Assembly (NCBI GenBank): GCA_964203655.1
Contig: CAXNMJ010000004.1
Location: 124,001-188,000 of the forward strand
Reading direction: 5' to 3'
DNA: 64,000 bases
DNA from: BACL27 sp947488385
GTDB taxonomy: Bacteria > Actinomycetota > Acidimicrobiia > Acidimicrobiales > Ilumatobacteraceae
Shown here piece after piece: positions 43,265-52,174 of the stretch. Within the stretch, counting starts at the first letter, position 1. Each line of letters begins with the position of its first letter. The position numbers and the translations under genes were made by a program. The notes under the pieces were generated by a model. It saw only the letters and a program-made list of their open reading frames with translations, did no database searches and was not told the DNA's origin.

Positions 43265-44302
43265 GTGAATAACGTCGACAAAGTTATCCTCGCTTCGCCG
43301 AGAGGATTTTGCGCCGGAGTTGAAATGGCGATCAAAGCTCTCGCATGGATGGTTCGCACGTTTGATGCGCCCGTTTACTGCTATCACGAGATCGTGCACA
43401 ACAAAATCGTCGTAGATCGGTTCAAAAAGCTAGGCGTGATCTTCGTTGACGATTTGAGCGAGATCCCGCAAGGTCGACCGATAATGCTTTCTGCACACGG
43501 CTCGGCACCTCAAGTCGTGCAGCAGGCTGTGGCGCTGGGCAGTTATGTAGTTGATTCGGTATGCCCCCTTGTGACCAAAGTTCATCACGAAGTGAAGACT
43601 CGCGCTTCAAAGGGATATCACATCGTTTACATCGGCCACGAGGGTCACGAAGAAGCAGTCGGCACGATGGCTGTTGCTCCTGACTCGATTACGCGAGTTG
43701 AAACTCTTGACGAAGTTGCCGCATTGCGAAAATTTGATCAGCCCGTAGCGATTCTTGCGCAGACCACACTTTCTCATCGCGACTGGAAAGATGTCGCTGA
43801 CGCCGTGAAAGTTAAATTTCCAGGTGTTTGGTCACCAGGCAAGAGTGATCTTTGTTTTGCGACGACCAATCGTCAGGGCGCTTTAATGCAAATAGCCAAA
43901 GAATGCGACGCAATTATTGTGATCGGATCAGAAAACTCGTCGAATACACGGGCGCTCGAAAAACTCGCACGCGAGGTCGGCTGCAAATCTGTTTACAGAG
44001 TCAATGATGTGAGTGAACTTCCTGAGACATTGTCTGGTGTCATCGGGGTTACAGCGGGCGCATCAGCACCCGAAGAGTTAGTGGCACAGATTATTTCGAA
44101 ACTGGCGCCAATCAATGGCGTGAGTGAAGTTCGCATCGCCCAAGAAGACGAATACTTTCCGCCACCGCGCCACATACGACAATTACAAGTTGCAATCGAA
44201 ACGACGGTGACGACGATGCTCGGGGGTTCACTCGGTGCGCGAAAGATTGTGGATGATCGCAAACTTGCGGCAAGCAGCGTGCTGGCGCTACTAGCTAACT
44301 AG
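43265..44302 (+). CDS. ispH: 4-hydroxy-3-methylbut-2-enyl diphosphate reductase
   Basis: Iron-sulfur enzyme that makes IPP and DMAPP in the last step of the MEP isoprenoid pathway. Three cluster cysteines are in place: PRGFCAGVE, DSVCPLVTKVH and KSDLCFATTNRQ. The His/Glu/Thr active-site residues are near HEIVHN and TTLSHRDW. From GTG 43265 it has 345 residues; the frame upstream overlaps der antisense and is not IspH-like. A TAATCT hexamer eight bases upstream is a looser promoter match. Confidence 0.94.
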   Translation: MNNVDKVILASPRGFCAGVEMAIKALAWMVRTFDAPVYCYHEIVHNKIVVDRFKKLGVIFVDDLSEIPQGRPIMLSAHGSAPQVVQQAVALGSYVVDSVCPLVTKVHHEVKTRASKGYHIVYIGHEGHEEAVGTMAVAPDSITRVETLDEVAALRKFDQPVAILAQTTLSHRDWKDVADAVKVKFPGVWSPGKSDLCFATTNRQGALMQIAKECDAIIVIGSENSSNTRALEKLAREVGCKSVYRVNDVSELPETLSGVIGVTAGASAPEELVAQIISKLAPINGVSEVRIAQEDEYFPPPRHIRQLQVAIETTVTTMLGGSLGARKIVDDRKLAASSVLALLAN

Positions 44303-44318
44303 CTAAGCTTGCTGAAAG

Positions 44319-44342
44319 GCGCAACTAAATTGCTAGTTGCGC
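44319..44342. terminator. bidirectional hairpin between ispH and acyl-CoA dehydrogenase
   Basis: A perfect 9-base-pair stem GCGCAACTA/TAGTTGCGC encloses a 6-base loop. It lies between convergent genes and covers the acyl-CoA dehydrogenase stop codon. There is no U-run. Confidence 0.5.
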
Positions 44343-45538
44343 GGTATATCGTGCCACGGCTTGTCGCGATCAACTCGCACATCGCCAGGCAAACCAAGAA
44401 TTCGCTCACCCAAAATATTTTTCATAACTTCGGTCGTTCCACCTTCAATACTGTTGGCGCGACTACGTAAAAAAGCTTTCGGCACTGAGTCGAAACTCAT
44501 TGCCGTTTCTGGTCGCACCATTTCGTAGCTGCCGTAAAGCATTCCGTTTGCGCCGAGCAAGTCGACACAAAATTCATAAGTATCTTTGTTCAATTCGGCA
44601 CTGGCAACTTTGCCGATAGATCCTTCGGGTCCAGGCGTACCCATGCGACGATTTTGTCCCGCACGAATGTTCGTCAATCGCAACACCTCGGCTTTGATCC
44701 ACAACTTCATTAACTCGTCTTGTGTGGCGCTCGATCGTTCGGCTTTCGGCAATGATTGCCAAATTTTGATCGCTTCTCGAATCGGCCCAGTTGCTTTTTT
44801 CGGAATCGCGCCGCCGATCGCAACACGCTCGTTCATAAGAGTTGTCAAACTGACTCGCCAGCCGTCGCCCGCGCCACCCAAAGTGTCTTTGAAAGGAACT
44901 CGAACATCGGTGAAATAAACCTCGTTGAATTCAGCCTCACCTGTCATCTGACGAAGTGGTCGCACTTCAACACCTGGGGCTTGCATGTCGACAATTAACG
45001 CTGTCAGGCCTGCGTGCTTCACTGCTTGTGGGTCAGTTCGTACTACCAGCAAGCCAAAGCGCGACAAGTGCGCGAGAGTTGTCCAAACTTTTTGACCGTT
45101 GACAATCCACTCTTCGCCGTCGAGCACACCTTTTGCCGAAAGACCTGCGAAATCTGAACCAGAGCCTGGCTCTGAAAACAGCTGACACCAGATTTCTTCT
45201 CCAGTGAACAACGGACGCAAATAGCGCTGAATCTGATCTGGGGTTCCCCACTGAGCGATTGTTGGCGCGCACATTCCGTAACCAATTGGGTTGCGCATGT
45301 AACTAGACGGTCCAGATGACGCCGCAATAACTTCGTTGACAATTTTTTGGTGCTTTGGTGATGCGCCGAGCCCACCGTAACCAACTGGAAAATGAACCCA
45401 CGCCAAACCCGCGTCATACTGTGCGCCTAAAAATTCGACGGGCTTGGTCTTGCTCGGCGGAAAGCTAGCCACCAACTTGGCGGCAAGTTCAGCGACATCT
45501 TTTTCGTCAACAATGTTTTCTACTTCAATAATTGCCAC
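44333..45538 (-). CDS. acyl-CoA dehydrogenase
   Basis: FAD flavoenzyme that introduces the first double bond in acyl-CoA oxidation. The 401 residues contain the family motifs WCQLFSEPGSGSDFAGL, a typical substrate/FAD-binding region, and EGGTTEVMKNILGERILGLP at the C-terminus. The usual general-base Glu cannot be fixed by eye. The start is GTG with a GGAGAG ribosome site. It is divergent from an acyl-CoA ligase gene across an 88-base gap that contains a possible TetR-type operator, so both may belong to one acyl-CoA catabolic route. Confidence 0.9.
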   Translation of the reverse strand: MAIIEVENIVDEKDVAELAAKLVASFPPSKTKPVEFLGAQYDAGLAWVHFPVGYGGLGASPKHQKIVNEVIAASSGPSSYMRNPIGYGMCAPTIAQWGTPDQIQRYLRPLFTGEEIWCQLFSEPGSGSDFAGLSAKGVLDGEEWIVNGQKVWTTLAHLSRFGLLVVRTDPQAVKHAGLTALIVDMQAPGVEVRPLRQMTGEAEFNEVYFTDVRVPFKDTLGGAGDGWRVSLTTLMNERVAIGGAIPKKATGPIREAIKIWQSLPKAERSSATQDELMKLWIKAEVLRLTNIRAGQNRRMGTPGPEGSIGKVASAELNKDTYEFCVDLLGANGMLYGSYEMVRPETAMSFDSVPKAFLRSRANSIEGGTTEVMKNILGERILGLPGDVRVDRDKPWHDIPRN

Positions 45539-45605
45539 GGTTCTCTCCAGTGATCTCGCAATAACGCGAAAGTAAAGCCAATCTAGTGGTTCGCTAATTC
45601 CGTTT

Positions 45606-45621
45606 AAAACCGACTAGTTTT
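45606..45621. promoter_or_regulatory. candidate TetR-type operator in the acyl-CoA divergent gap
   Basis: AAAAC and GTTTT are inverted around a 6-base centre (CGACTA). The site overlaps the -10 of the acyl-CoA ligase gene, where bound repressor would block transcription. Confidence 0.35.
45615..45620 (+). promoter_or_regulatory. -10 element, leaderless start of acyl-CoA ligase gene
   Basis: TAGTTT followed by six bases and ATG at 45627. Confidence 0.6.
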
Positions 45622-45626
45622 CAATC

Positions 45627-47181
45627 ATGTTTCCAGGTGCGATTGCACAAGAGGCCCCCGATCGCCCAGCTGTAATCATGGCGACGACTGGGCAAGTTAT
45701 AACTTTCGCCCAACTCGACGCAGCAGCCAATCGCCTTAGCCATGTGTTGCGCGAAGCCGGTTTGGTTGCTGGGGATCACATTGCGTTTTGTCTTGAAAAT
45801 CATCCGCGCTACTTCGAGATTTTATGGGGATGCCACTATGCAGGACTCATCTATACAGCGTGCTCTTCGCGACTCACCACCGATGAGTTGAGCTACATCA
45901 TCAATGATTGCGGTGCTAAAGCTTTTATCACTAGCAAGTACAAAACCGAACAGGCGCAGCAAGTTGTTGCGACGACTCCGAACGTTGGTTTGCGTTTGAT
46001 GCTTGACGGCGTTATCGACAAGTACGACTCGTATGAAAGCGTTGTAGATAAAGCACCAAAGACACCACTCGAGAACCGTGTCGACGGCGTTGACATGCTT
46101 TATTCGAGTGGTACAACGGGCAGACCTAAGGGCATCAAACTCGGTCTGTCAATGAGCCCACTTGGAACACCAACTTCGCTCAGCGCACTTTGCGGCATGT
46201 TGTTCGGTATCGACAAAGACGCAACATATCTTTCACCCGCGCCGCTCTACCACGCAGCGCCGCTGCGATTCACGATGACTACACATCGCCTTGGCGGCAC
46301 GGCAATCATTATGGAGCACTTCGATCCCGAAGAATATTTGCGGCTTGTTCAAAAACATAAAGTTACGCACTCACAACTTGTGCCGACGATGTTTGTGCGA
46401 ATGCTGAAACTCGACGATGAGTTGCGTACAAAGTACGACACGTCAAGTTTGAAGTGTGCGATTCATGCCGCGGCGCCGTGCCCGATTGAAGTAAAGAAAA
46501 AGATGATCGGTTGGTGGGGTCCGATTATTCATGAGTATTACGCAGGCAGCGAAGGCAACGGTTTTGTGTATTGCAACTCAGAGCAGTGGCTCGCCCACCC
46601 AGGCACTGTGGGTGTCGCGATAAACGCAACGGTGCATATCTGTGGTGACGATGGTCAAGAACTGCCAATCAACGAATCAGGAACTGTTTATTTCGAAAGC
46701 AAGGTTGACTTCGAATATCACAACGACCCAGAAAAGACGAAAGAGCTCGCGCGACCCACTGGGTCGTGGCTGGACAACCCTCGGTGATGTGGGTTATCTA
46801 GATCAAGACAACTTTCTCTATCTAACCGACAGAAAAGCATTCATGATCATTTCGGGTGGCGTCAATATTTACCCGCAAGAGTCAGAGAATGTTTTGATTA
46901 ATCATCCAAAGGTTGTTGACGTCGCCGTGTTTGGTATTCCGAACGACGAATTCGGCGAAGAGGTCAAAGCAGTTGTGCAACCGGTGACTATGCCAAAGAA
47001 TCAAGCCGAGGCTGATCAGCTCGAAGCCGAACTCAAAAACTTCTGTCGCGAAACTCTTGCGGCTCTCAAGTGCCCGCGCTCGATTGATTTTCGCGCCGAA
47101 CTACCTCGCCATCCGACAGGCAAACTTTATAAACGTCTGTTGAAAGACGAATATTGGAAGAACTCGGGTCGCGCGATCTAA
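45627..47181 (+). pseudogene. acyl-CoA synthetase (AMP-forming, FadD-like), one frameshift
   Basis: Two overlapping frames make one ANL-superfamily adenylating enzyme of about 517 residues. The first piece holds the N-terminal domain with the P-loop YSSGTTGRPKGIKL and the motif YYAGSEGNGF. The second holds GWTTLGDVGYLDQDNFLYLTDRKAFMI and the C-terminal catalytic-lysine region PTGKLYKRLL. The join falls at 46746-46753, a CGCGCG tract, where removing one base restores the frame between DPEKTKE and GWTTLGD. It would activate a carboxylic acid to its CoA ester. Its ATG follows TAGTTT-N6. Divergent from acyl-CoA dehydrogenase. Confidence 0.85.
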
Positions 47182-47209
47182 CCGACCGCTGATTTCGAAA
47201 ATAGCTGTC

Positions 47210-47971
47210 GTGCTTCATCCGTTTTTAAAACATCAAGCACCAATCGCTTTCGCACACCGTGGTGGCGCGAGTGACGCCCCCGAAAATACGATGCCGGCTT
47301 TTCAGCGCGCCGTAGATCTGGGATACATATATATGGAGACCGACGTGCATGTGACGCGGGATGGCAAGCTTCTCGCCTTCCACGACGACGATCTTTCACG
47401 CACCTGCGGAATTCAGGGACTCATCAGCGAACTTGACTTTGCCGAGGTTTCGCAAGCTCGCGTTAACGGCACCGAGCCGATTCCGTTACTTGAAGATCTC
47501 ATAGCTACGTGGCCGAATGTGCACCTCAACATCGATTGCAAGTCAGATCAAGCGTTGCAACCACTAGAAGCGCGTCTTGCGAAGGGCGATCTATTCGACC
47601 GTGTCTGCATCGGATCGTTTAGTGATAAGCGCCTCAATCACTTGCGCGACACGTTTGGTGAAAAACTTTGCACTTCAATGGGGCCACGTGATGTAACCAA
47701 GTTGAGGCTCGGCAGTTGGGTCAGAACCACTGGCAAATTTCGAAACATTCACGCTGCCCAAGTACCCGTGAGCCAGGGGCCCCTCACAATCGTGGACAAG
47801 ACATTTGTTGAAGCCGCCCATCGTGCCGAATTACAGGTTCACGTCTGGACCATCGACGACCCCATTGAAATGAAGCGTTTATTAGACCTAGGCGTAGACG
47901 GCATCATGACCGACCGACCTGAAATTTTAAAAAAAGTAATGCAAGATAATTCGTGCTGGCATGGCAACTGA
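47210..47971 (+). CDS. glycerophosphodiester phosphodiesterase
   Basis: A 253-residue GDPD-family TIM-barrel enzyme and paralogue of the gene at 16839-17582. The signature AHRGGASDAPENT is near residue 15; METDVHVTRDGKLLAFHDDDL carries the metal-binding Glu/Asp/His residues and ends in the C-terminal VDGIMTDRPE. No signal peptide is present. It starts with GTG 28 bases after the acyl-CoA ligase stop, with no ribosome site obvious. It overlaps a longer open frame of the next gene whose real start is at 47986. Confidence 0.9.
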   Translation: MLHPFLKHQAPIAFAHRGGASDAPENTMPAFQRAVDLGYIYMETDVHVTRDGKLLAFHDDDLSRTCGIQGLISELDFAEVSQARVNGTEPIPLLEDLIATWPNVHLNIDCKSDQALQPLEARLAKGDLFDRVCIGSFSDKRLNHLRDTFGEKLCTSMGPRDVTKLRLGSWVRTTGKFRNIHAAQVPVSQGPLTIVDKTFVEAAHRAELQVHVWTIDDPIEMKRLLDLGVDGIMTDRPEILKKVMQDNSCWHGN

Positions 47972-47973
47972 GG

Positions 47974-47979
47974 TATTCT
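47974..47979 (+). promoter_or_regulatory. -10 element, leaderless start of luciferase-like gene
   Basis: TATTCT followed by six bases and ATG at 47986. It selects this ATG over the upstream extension. Confidence 0.6.
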
Positions 47980-47985
47980 GACCAA

Positions 47986-49173
47986 ATGAGAGTTGACGCA
48001 AACTTCTTTTGTACGGTCCCAATGGATGACGCTGGCAAAGTAGCGCCAACTTCACGTCGCTACGGCAACGACAGCGTGATCGAGTGCTACAAGAATCTCG
48101 TCGCGTGGGCCAAGACTGCCGAAGAAGTCGGCATCGACACAATGTGGCTAACCGAGCATCACTTTCAATACGAAGGTTACGAAGTCTTGCCTAACTTGAT
48201 TCAGTTCGGTCAGCACCTCACTAGCGTCACAAAAAATCTGCGGCTCGGCCAGATGTTCAATGTTGTACCTCAGTGGCACCCGCTAAGACTTGCCGAAGAT
48301 TTTGCTCTCGCTGACATCGTCACCGGCGGTCGCATGGAATTCGGCGTGGGTCGTGGCACCGTTCCGCGCGAAGCTTGGAGCCTCGGCACAGTTGTTGCTT
48401 CTGGCGACAACGCAATGAGCGCTGAACATGACCGTATTAACCGAGAGATTTTTGAAGAGAGTCTTGAAGTAATCAAACTCGCTTGGTACAACGAGAGGTT
48501 CTCGTATCGCGGAAAGCATTTTGTTTATCCACCCGACGAGATACCAGATCGTGGCAGTTACGTCGACGACCTAACTCTGATTCCAAAACCGTTGCGTCAT
48601 GTAGATGTTTACCAGCCAGTGACTTCGCCTGAGACAATCGAATACGTTCCGCGAGTTGGCCACAAAGCGATTTATTGGCTTCAAAATGCTGATAGCCAAA
48701 AACAGAAGTGGGATCGCTACGCCGAAATTCGTGAAGAGATGGGTCAACCAGTAGCCCCCGGTGAAGACCGAACTCTTGTAATGAACATTCACGTAGCCAA
48801 GACTCGCGAGAAAGCGATGATCAAAGGCAAACCAGGCCACGACGAATTCGCAAACTTTTTGTCGCCCTACGGTCGATTCTCTTCATATCGAAACCCAGAT
48901 GGCAGCAAAGTCGCATTCAATCACTGCCCTACTGTTCAAGAGTCAGTCGACCAGAAAATTCAAATCATTGGTTCGATCGACGACGCGGTCGACACACTCG
49001 GTTTTTGGCGCGACCTACTTGATCTCAAGAACATTTGCTTCTTCTTTGATTTTCCAGGCTTGACTCGAGAAGAGATGTCAGAGCAAATGCACCTCGTGAC
49101 TGAAGAAGTGTTTCCAAAACTTGGCGAAAAAGTTGAACGTCGACCATTGCCAAATCTTGAGCCACTGCTCTAG
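47986..49173 (+). CDS. LLM-class (bacterial luciferase-like) flavin oxidoreductase
   Basis: A 395-residue TIM-barrel monooxygenase of the luciferase/alkanesulfonate-monooxygenase type using reduced FMN. The N-terminal MWLTEHHF motif and the FAMN-like barrel strands (LRLGQMFNVVPQWHPLRLAEDFALADIVTGGRMEFGVGRGT) are typical. The substrate is unknown. It precedes an amidohydrolase and an ABC importer and may catalyse an oxidative step for the same nitrogen compound, which is inference. The TATTCT-N6-ATG start shortens the open frame by eleven codons. Confidence 0.88.
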   Translation: MRVDANFFCTVPMDDAGKVAPTSRRYGNDSVIECYKNLVAWAKTAEEVGIDTMWLTEHHFQYEGYEVLPNLIQFGQHLTSVTKNLRLGQMFNVVPQWHPLRLAEDFALADIVTGGRMEFGVGRGTVPREAWSLGTVVASGDNAMSAEHDRINREIFEESLEVIKLAWYNERFSYRGKHFVYPPDEIPDRGSYVDDLTLIPKPLRHVDVYQPVTSPETIEYVPRVGHKAIYWLQNADSQKQKWDRYAEIREEMGQPVAPGEDRTLVMNIHVAKTREKAMIKGKPGHDEFANFLSPYGRFSSYRNPDGSKVAFNHCPTVQESVDQKIQIIGSIDDAVDTLGFWRDLLDLKNICFFFDFPGLTREEMSEQMHLVTEEVFPKLGEKVERRPLPNLEPLL

Positions 49174-49203
49174 ATTCTCAAAACACTTGTGCATTGGTGA
49201 GCA

Positions 49204-50427
49204 ATGCTGATTAGAAATTGTTCTCTGCAAACTAAATCTGGTCGTTTTAATGTTCGAATTTCAGGCGACAAGATAACTGAAATCACCGAGTACTCTGCTT
49301 CGCTCGAGCCTCAAACGAACGAAGAAGTTTTTGAAGCCGATGGCGCCTTATTGACTTCAGCCTTGGCAGAACCGCACGCCCACCTCGACAAAGCTTTTTT
49401 GTCAGAGCGAATCGCCAACCCCACAGGCGACCTAATGGGTGCGATAAACGCCATGGAATCAAACCGACACTTGATCACAGTTGCCGACACAATTGAGCGT
49501 GCCGAACGTGCGGTTCGATTGATGGCCAGCAACGGTGTAACGGCAATTCGTACCCACGCCGACGTCACCGAATGGAATTCGCTCGATGCAGTCGAAGCAT
49601 TGATCGAAGTACGCAACCGAACTAAAAATCTCGTTGATCTTCAAATTTGTGCCCTACTTGGCTGGCCGCTCTCTGGCGATAGTGGCAAACCAAACATTCA
49701 ACTTGGTCGCCGAGCACTTGAAATGGGAGCCGATATTTTGGGCGGTTGCCCTCATCTTGATGTTGATCCGATTGGTGCAAACATCGCGTTGTTAGAACTT
49801 GCTGGTGAACTTGATTGCAATCTTGATCTGCACACCGACGAACATACCGATGTGAACCGACTTTCACTTGAAGATTTGGCTGAGCGTGTGGTCGCAACCG
49901 GCTTTTCAAACTCTGTAACTGCAAGTCACTGCGTGAGCCTCGGAATGCAAAGTCATGACACCCAACAACGTGTCAGCGAAAAAGTTGCTCATGCCAAAAT
50001 TGGCGTAGTCGCTCTGCCGCATACAAATCTTTTTCTGCAAGGCCGAGATACACACAGCGCCCCACCACGTGGCATGACGGCGATCGCTGCTCTCCGTCGG
50101 GCAGGTGTGCGTGTAGCCGTCGGAGCAGACAACCTTCAAGACCCGTTTAATCCGATCGGCCGTGGCGATCCGCTTGAAAGCGCTGGCCTCGCAATTCTTG
50201 TCGCGCATCAGTTGCCAGAAGACGCTTTTCTCAGTGTTTCATCAATTGCTCGAGACGTCATGGGGCTCGCCGACGCGACCCCAAAAGTTGGGTCAATCGC
50301 CGACCTGATGCTGACCCCGTCGGCGACAATTCGCGAAGCGATCGCTAGCGCACCGCCGAGAACTCTTGTTATCCGCCGATGGCCAAGTCACCGTTTCGCG
50401 TTTGGCACAGTCCAAACGATGAACTAA
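49204..50427 (+). CDS. cytosine-deaminase-like amidohydrolase
   Basis: A 407-residue metal-dependent hydrolase of the amidohydrolase superfamily. It shows the N-terminal metal pair AEPHAHLDKA (His58, His60), the strand motif LDLHTDEHTD, TASHCVSLG, and the catalytic Asp in VGADNLQDPF. This set resembles cytosine deaminase and related enzymes that deaminate or hydrolyse ring nitrogen compounds. A GGTGAG ribosome site lies upstream of the ATG. Its stop codon is part of the -10 of the next gene. The substrate is probably the ligand of the neighbouring ABC importer. Confidence 0.8.
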   Translation: MLIRNCSLQTKSGRFNVRISGDKITEITEYSASLEPQTNEEVFEADGALLTSALAEPHAHLDKAFLSERIANPTGDLMGAINAMESNRHLITVADTIERAERAVRLMASNGVTAIRTHADVTEWNSLDAVEALIEVRNRTKNLVDLQICALLGWPLSGDSGKPNIQLGRRALEMGADILGGCPHLDVDPIGANIALLELAGELDCNLDLHTDEHTDVNRLSLEDLAERVVATGFSNSVTASHCVSLGMQSHDTQQRVSEKVAHAKIGVVALPHTNLFLQGRDTHSAPPRGMTAIAALRRAGVRVAVGADNLQDPFNPIGRGDPLESAGLAILVAHQLPEDAFLSVSSIARDVMGLADATPKVGSIADLMLTPSATIREAIASAPPRTLVIRRWPSHRFAFGTVQTMN

Positions 50428-50430
50428 TCT
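50425..50430 (+). promoter_or_regulatory. -10 element, leaderless start of ABC ATPase gene
   Basis: TAATCT begins with the TAA stop of the amidohydrolase. Six bases follow, then GTG at 50437. Confidence 0.55.
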
Positions 50431-50436
50431 CAACAC

Positions 50437-51171
50437 GTGGCTGGGGCACTGGGGTTCAACAACGTCGGCATGACGTTTCCCGACGGCACCAAAGCTCTTG
50501 GCGGCGTATCTTTCGATATCAACCTGGGTGAATTTGTAACTGTCGTCGGGCCTTCTGGCTGCGGTAAGTCGACCCTTCTTCGAATCGCTTCAAATCTTGA
50601 AACTGAGACCGAAGGCAAGTGCGAAGTTGATCGCAACAGCATCGGCTATGTGTTTCAAGACGCGACGCTTCTTCCATGGCGCAACGTTCGCAAAAATATT
50701 GAACTGATCGCCGAATTGCATGGCATAGAACCAGCCGAGCGGGCCAAACTTGCACAAGATGCAATCAATCTTGTGGGATTAACCGGCTTTGAAGAAAAAT
50801 ACCCGCGTCAGCTTTCTGGTGGCATGCGCATGCGCGCTTCGCTTGCCCGGTCACTGGTTATGAAACCACGTGTGTTCTTGTTTGACGAGCCGTTTGGTGC
50901 ACTCGACGAAATCACCCGTGAAAGACTTAACGACGAATTGTTGAGATTGTTTCAACTCGAGGGCTTCGCTGGTTTGTTCATTACCCACTCGATTTCCGAG
51001 GCTGTATACATGTCAACCAAGGTTTTGGTGATGTCGGCCCGCCCCGGTCAGATTGTCGGCAGTTTTGATATTCCGTTTAGTTACCCCCGAACACACTCGC
51101 TGCGATACGAGCCGAAGTTTGCTGAGATCTGTGGCGAGGTATCGCTCGCTCTGCGCGGTGCACTTGTATGA
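50437..51171 (+). CDS. ABC transporter ATP-binding protein (NitT/TauT/SsuB type)
   Basis: Cytosolic ATPase of an import system for small nitrogen- or sulfur-containing compounds. In its 244 residues are Walker A GPSGCGKST, Q-loop FQDATLLPW, ABC signature LSGGMRMRASLARS (LSGGM rather than LSGGQ), Walker B FLFDEPFGALDE, and the switch His in ITHSISEA. The SsuB/TauB-type sequence around FQDATLLPW supports the subfamily. The permease and binding-protein genes follow. The GTG is backed by TAATCT-N6. Confidence 0.93.
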   Translation: MAGALGFNNVGMTFPDGTKALGGVSFDINLGEFVTVVGPSGCGKSTLLRIASNLETETEGKCEVDRNSIGYVFQDATLLPWRNVRKNIELIAELHGIEPAERAKLAQDAINLVGLTGFEEKYPRQLSGGMRMRASLARSLVMKPRVFLFDEPFGALDEITRERLNDELLRLFQLEGFAGLFITHSISEAVYMSTKVLVMSARPGQIVGSFDIPFSYPRTHSLRYEPKFAEICGEVSLALRGALV

Positions 51172-51183
51172 GCGGCTCAACTC

Positions 51184-52065
51184 TTGAAAGTGACAAATAC
51201 GATCGATCAGTCTGCACCTCCGAGTTTGCGTATCGATGATGCTCCTCGTGACGTAAAAGACCGCAACCTAATCAGCGACTTCGCTGGGCCAGTTGTGGTC
51301 TTTATCTTGTTTATCGGAACTTGGTATCTACTATCCACAACAGTTCTTCCGCCACAAAAGCGGTTTTTGTTGCCGACACCGCACCGCGTCGTTAACGAAG
51401 GATTCTTAACTTGGTCAGTTGGTGAACAACGAGGTTTGAAACCAATTCTGATCTCCCTTTGGGACTCGGTGAAGATCGCCGTGATTGGGCTCTTCATCAC
51501 GATCATCATCGGCACCGCACTCGCAACACTCATGGCTACCCGCCGCTGGATGGAACGCGCAACATGGCCATATCTTGTCGCACTTCAATCTGCGCCGATT
51601 TTGGCGATGACGCCGCTGATTCGAGCTCTTATCGACGGCATTCAATTGCAAAGAATTCTTGTTGTCGTACTGATTGCTTTCTTTCCAATTGTTAACAACA
51701 CACTCTTTGGCTTACTTTCTGTCGATACCAGTCAACACGAATTGTTCAGCCTGCATGGGGCCAGCAAGTTCACTCGTTTACGAAAACTTCAATTTCCTGC
51801 CGCAATGCCGAACATTTTTGTCGGCCTGCGTATCTCGGCAGGCCTGTCGGTCATCGGTGCGGTGGTTGGTGACTTCTACTTCCGTCAAGGCGGGGTCGTG
51901 GGTATAGGTGCACAGATCGACATTTACCGTGGGCGCCTCTGGGGCGCCGAGCTTATTGCGGCCATTATCTTGGCCAGCATCTTTGGTCTGGTTGTGTTCA
52001 TTCTTTTCGGTCTGCTTTCGAAAGTGGCGATCGGCAAGTGGCACACAACTACAAGAGGTCGGTGA
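51184..52065 (+). CDS. ABC transporter permease (NitT/TauT/SsuC type)
   Basis: Inner-membrane permease of 293 residues with six hydrophobic segments after a polar N-terminus of about 40 residues. The EAA-type cytoplasmic loop lies near FSLHGASKFTRLRKLQFPAAMPNIFVGLRIS. The TTG start at 51184 is weakly supported. An ATG at 51168, overlapping the ATPase stop (ATGA), opens the other frame for only 24 codons; deleting one base there would join it to this protein. It is the second component of the importer. Confidence 0.85.
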   Translation: MKVTNTIDQSAPPSLRIDDAPRDVKDRNLISDFAGPVVVFILFIGTWYLLSTTVLPPQKRFLLPTPHRVVNEGFLTWSVGEQRGLKPILISLWDSVKIAVIGLFITIIIGTALATLMATRRWMERATWPYLVALQSAPILAMTPLIRALIDGIQLQRILVVVLIAFFPIVNNTLFGLLSVDTSQHELFSLHGASKFTRLRKLQFPAAMPNIFVGLRISAGLSVIGAVVGDFYFRQGGVVGIGAQIDIYRGRLWGAELIAAIILASIFGLVVFILFGLLSKVAIGKWHTTTRGR

Positions 52066-52114
52066 CGACATCTTGACGAAAAATAAACGGAAAACGAATA
52101 ACGAAGAAGCGAAT

Positions 52115-52174
52115 ATGAAGGATAATGAGTTGCAATTAATTCCAGCCCCAGACAACAACAGGAGAAAACAATGA
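52115..52174 (+). other. 19-codon open frame overlapping the binding-protein start
   Basis: ATG at 52115 encodes MKDNELQLIPAPDNNRRKQ, and its TGA stop overlaps the downstream ATG at 52171 as ATGA. It could be a coupled leader peptide, or chance in the A-rich spacer 52066-52170. It has no ribosome site of note. Confidence 0.25.
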
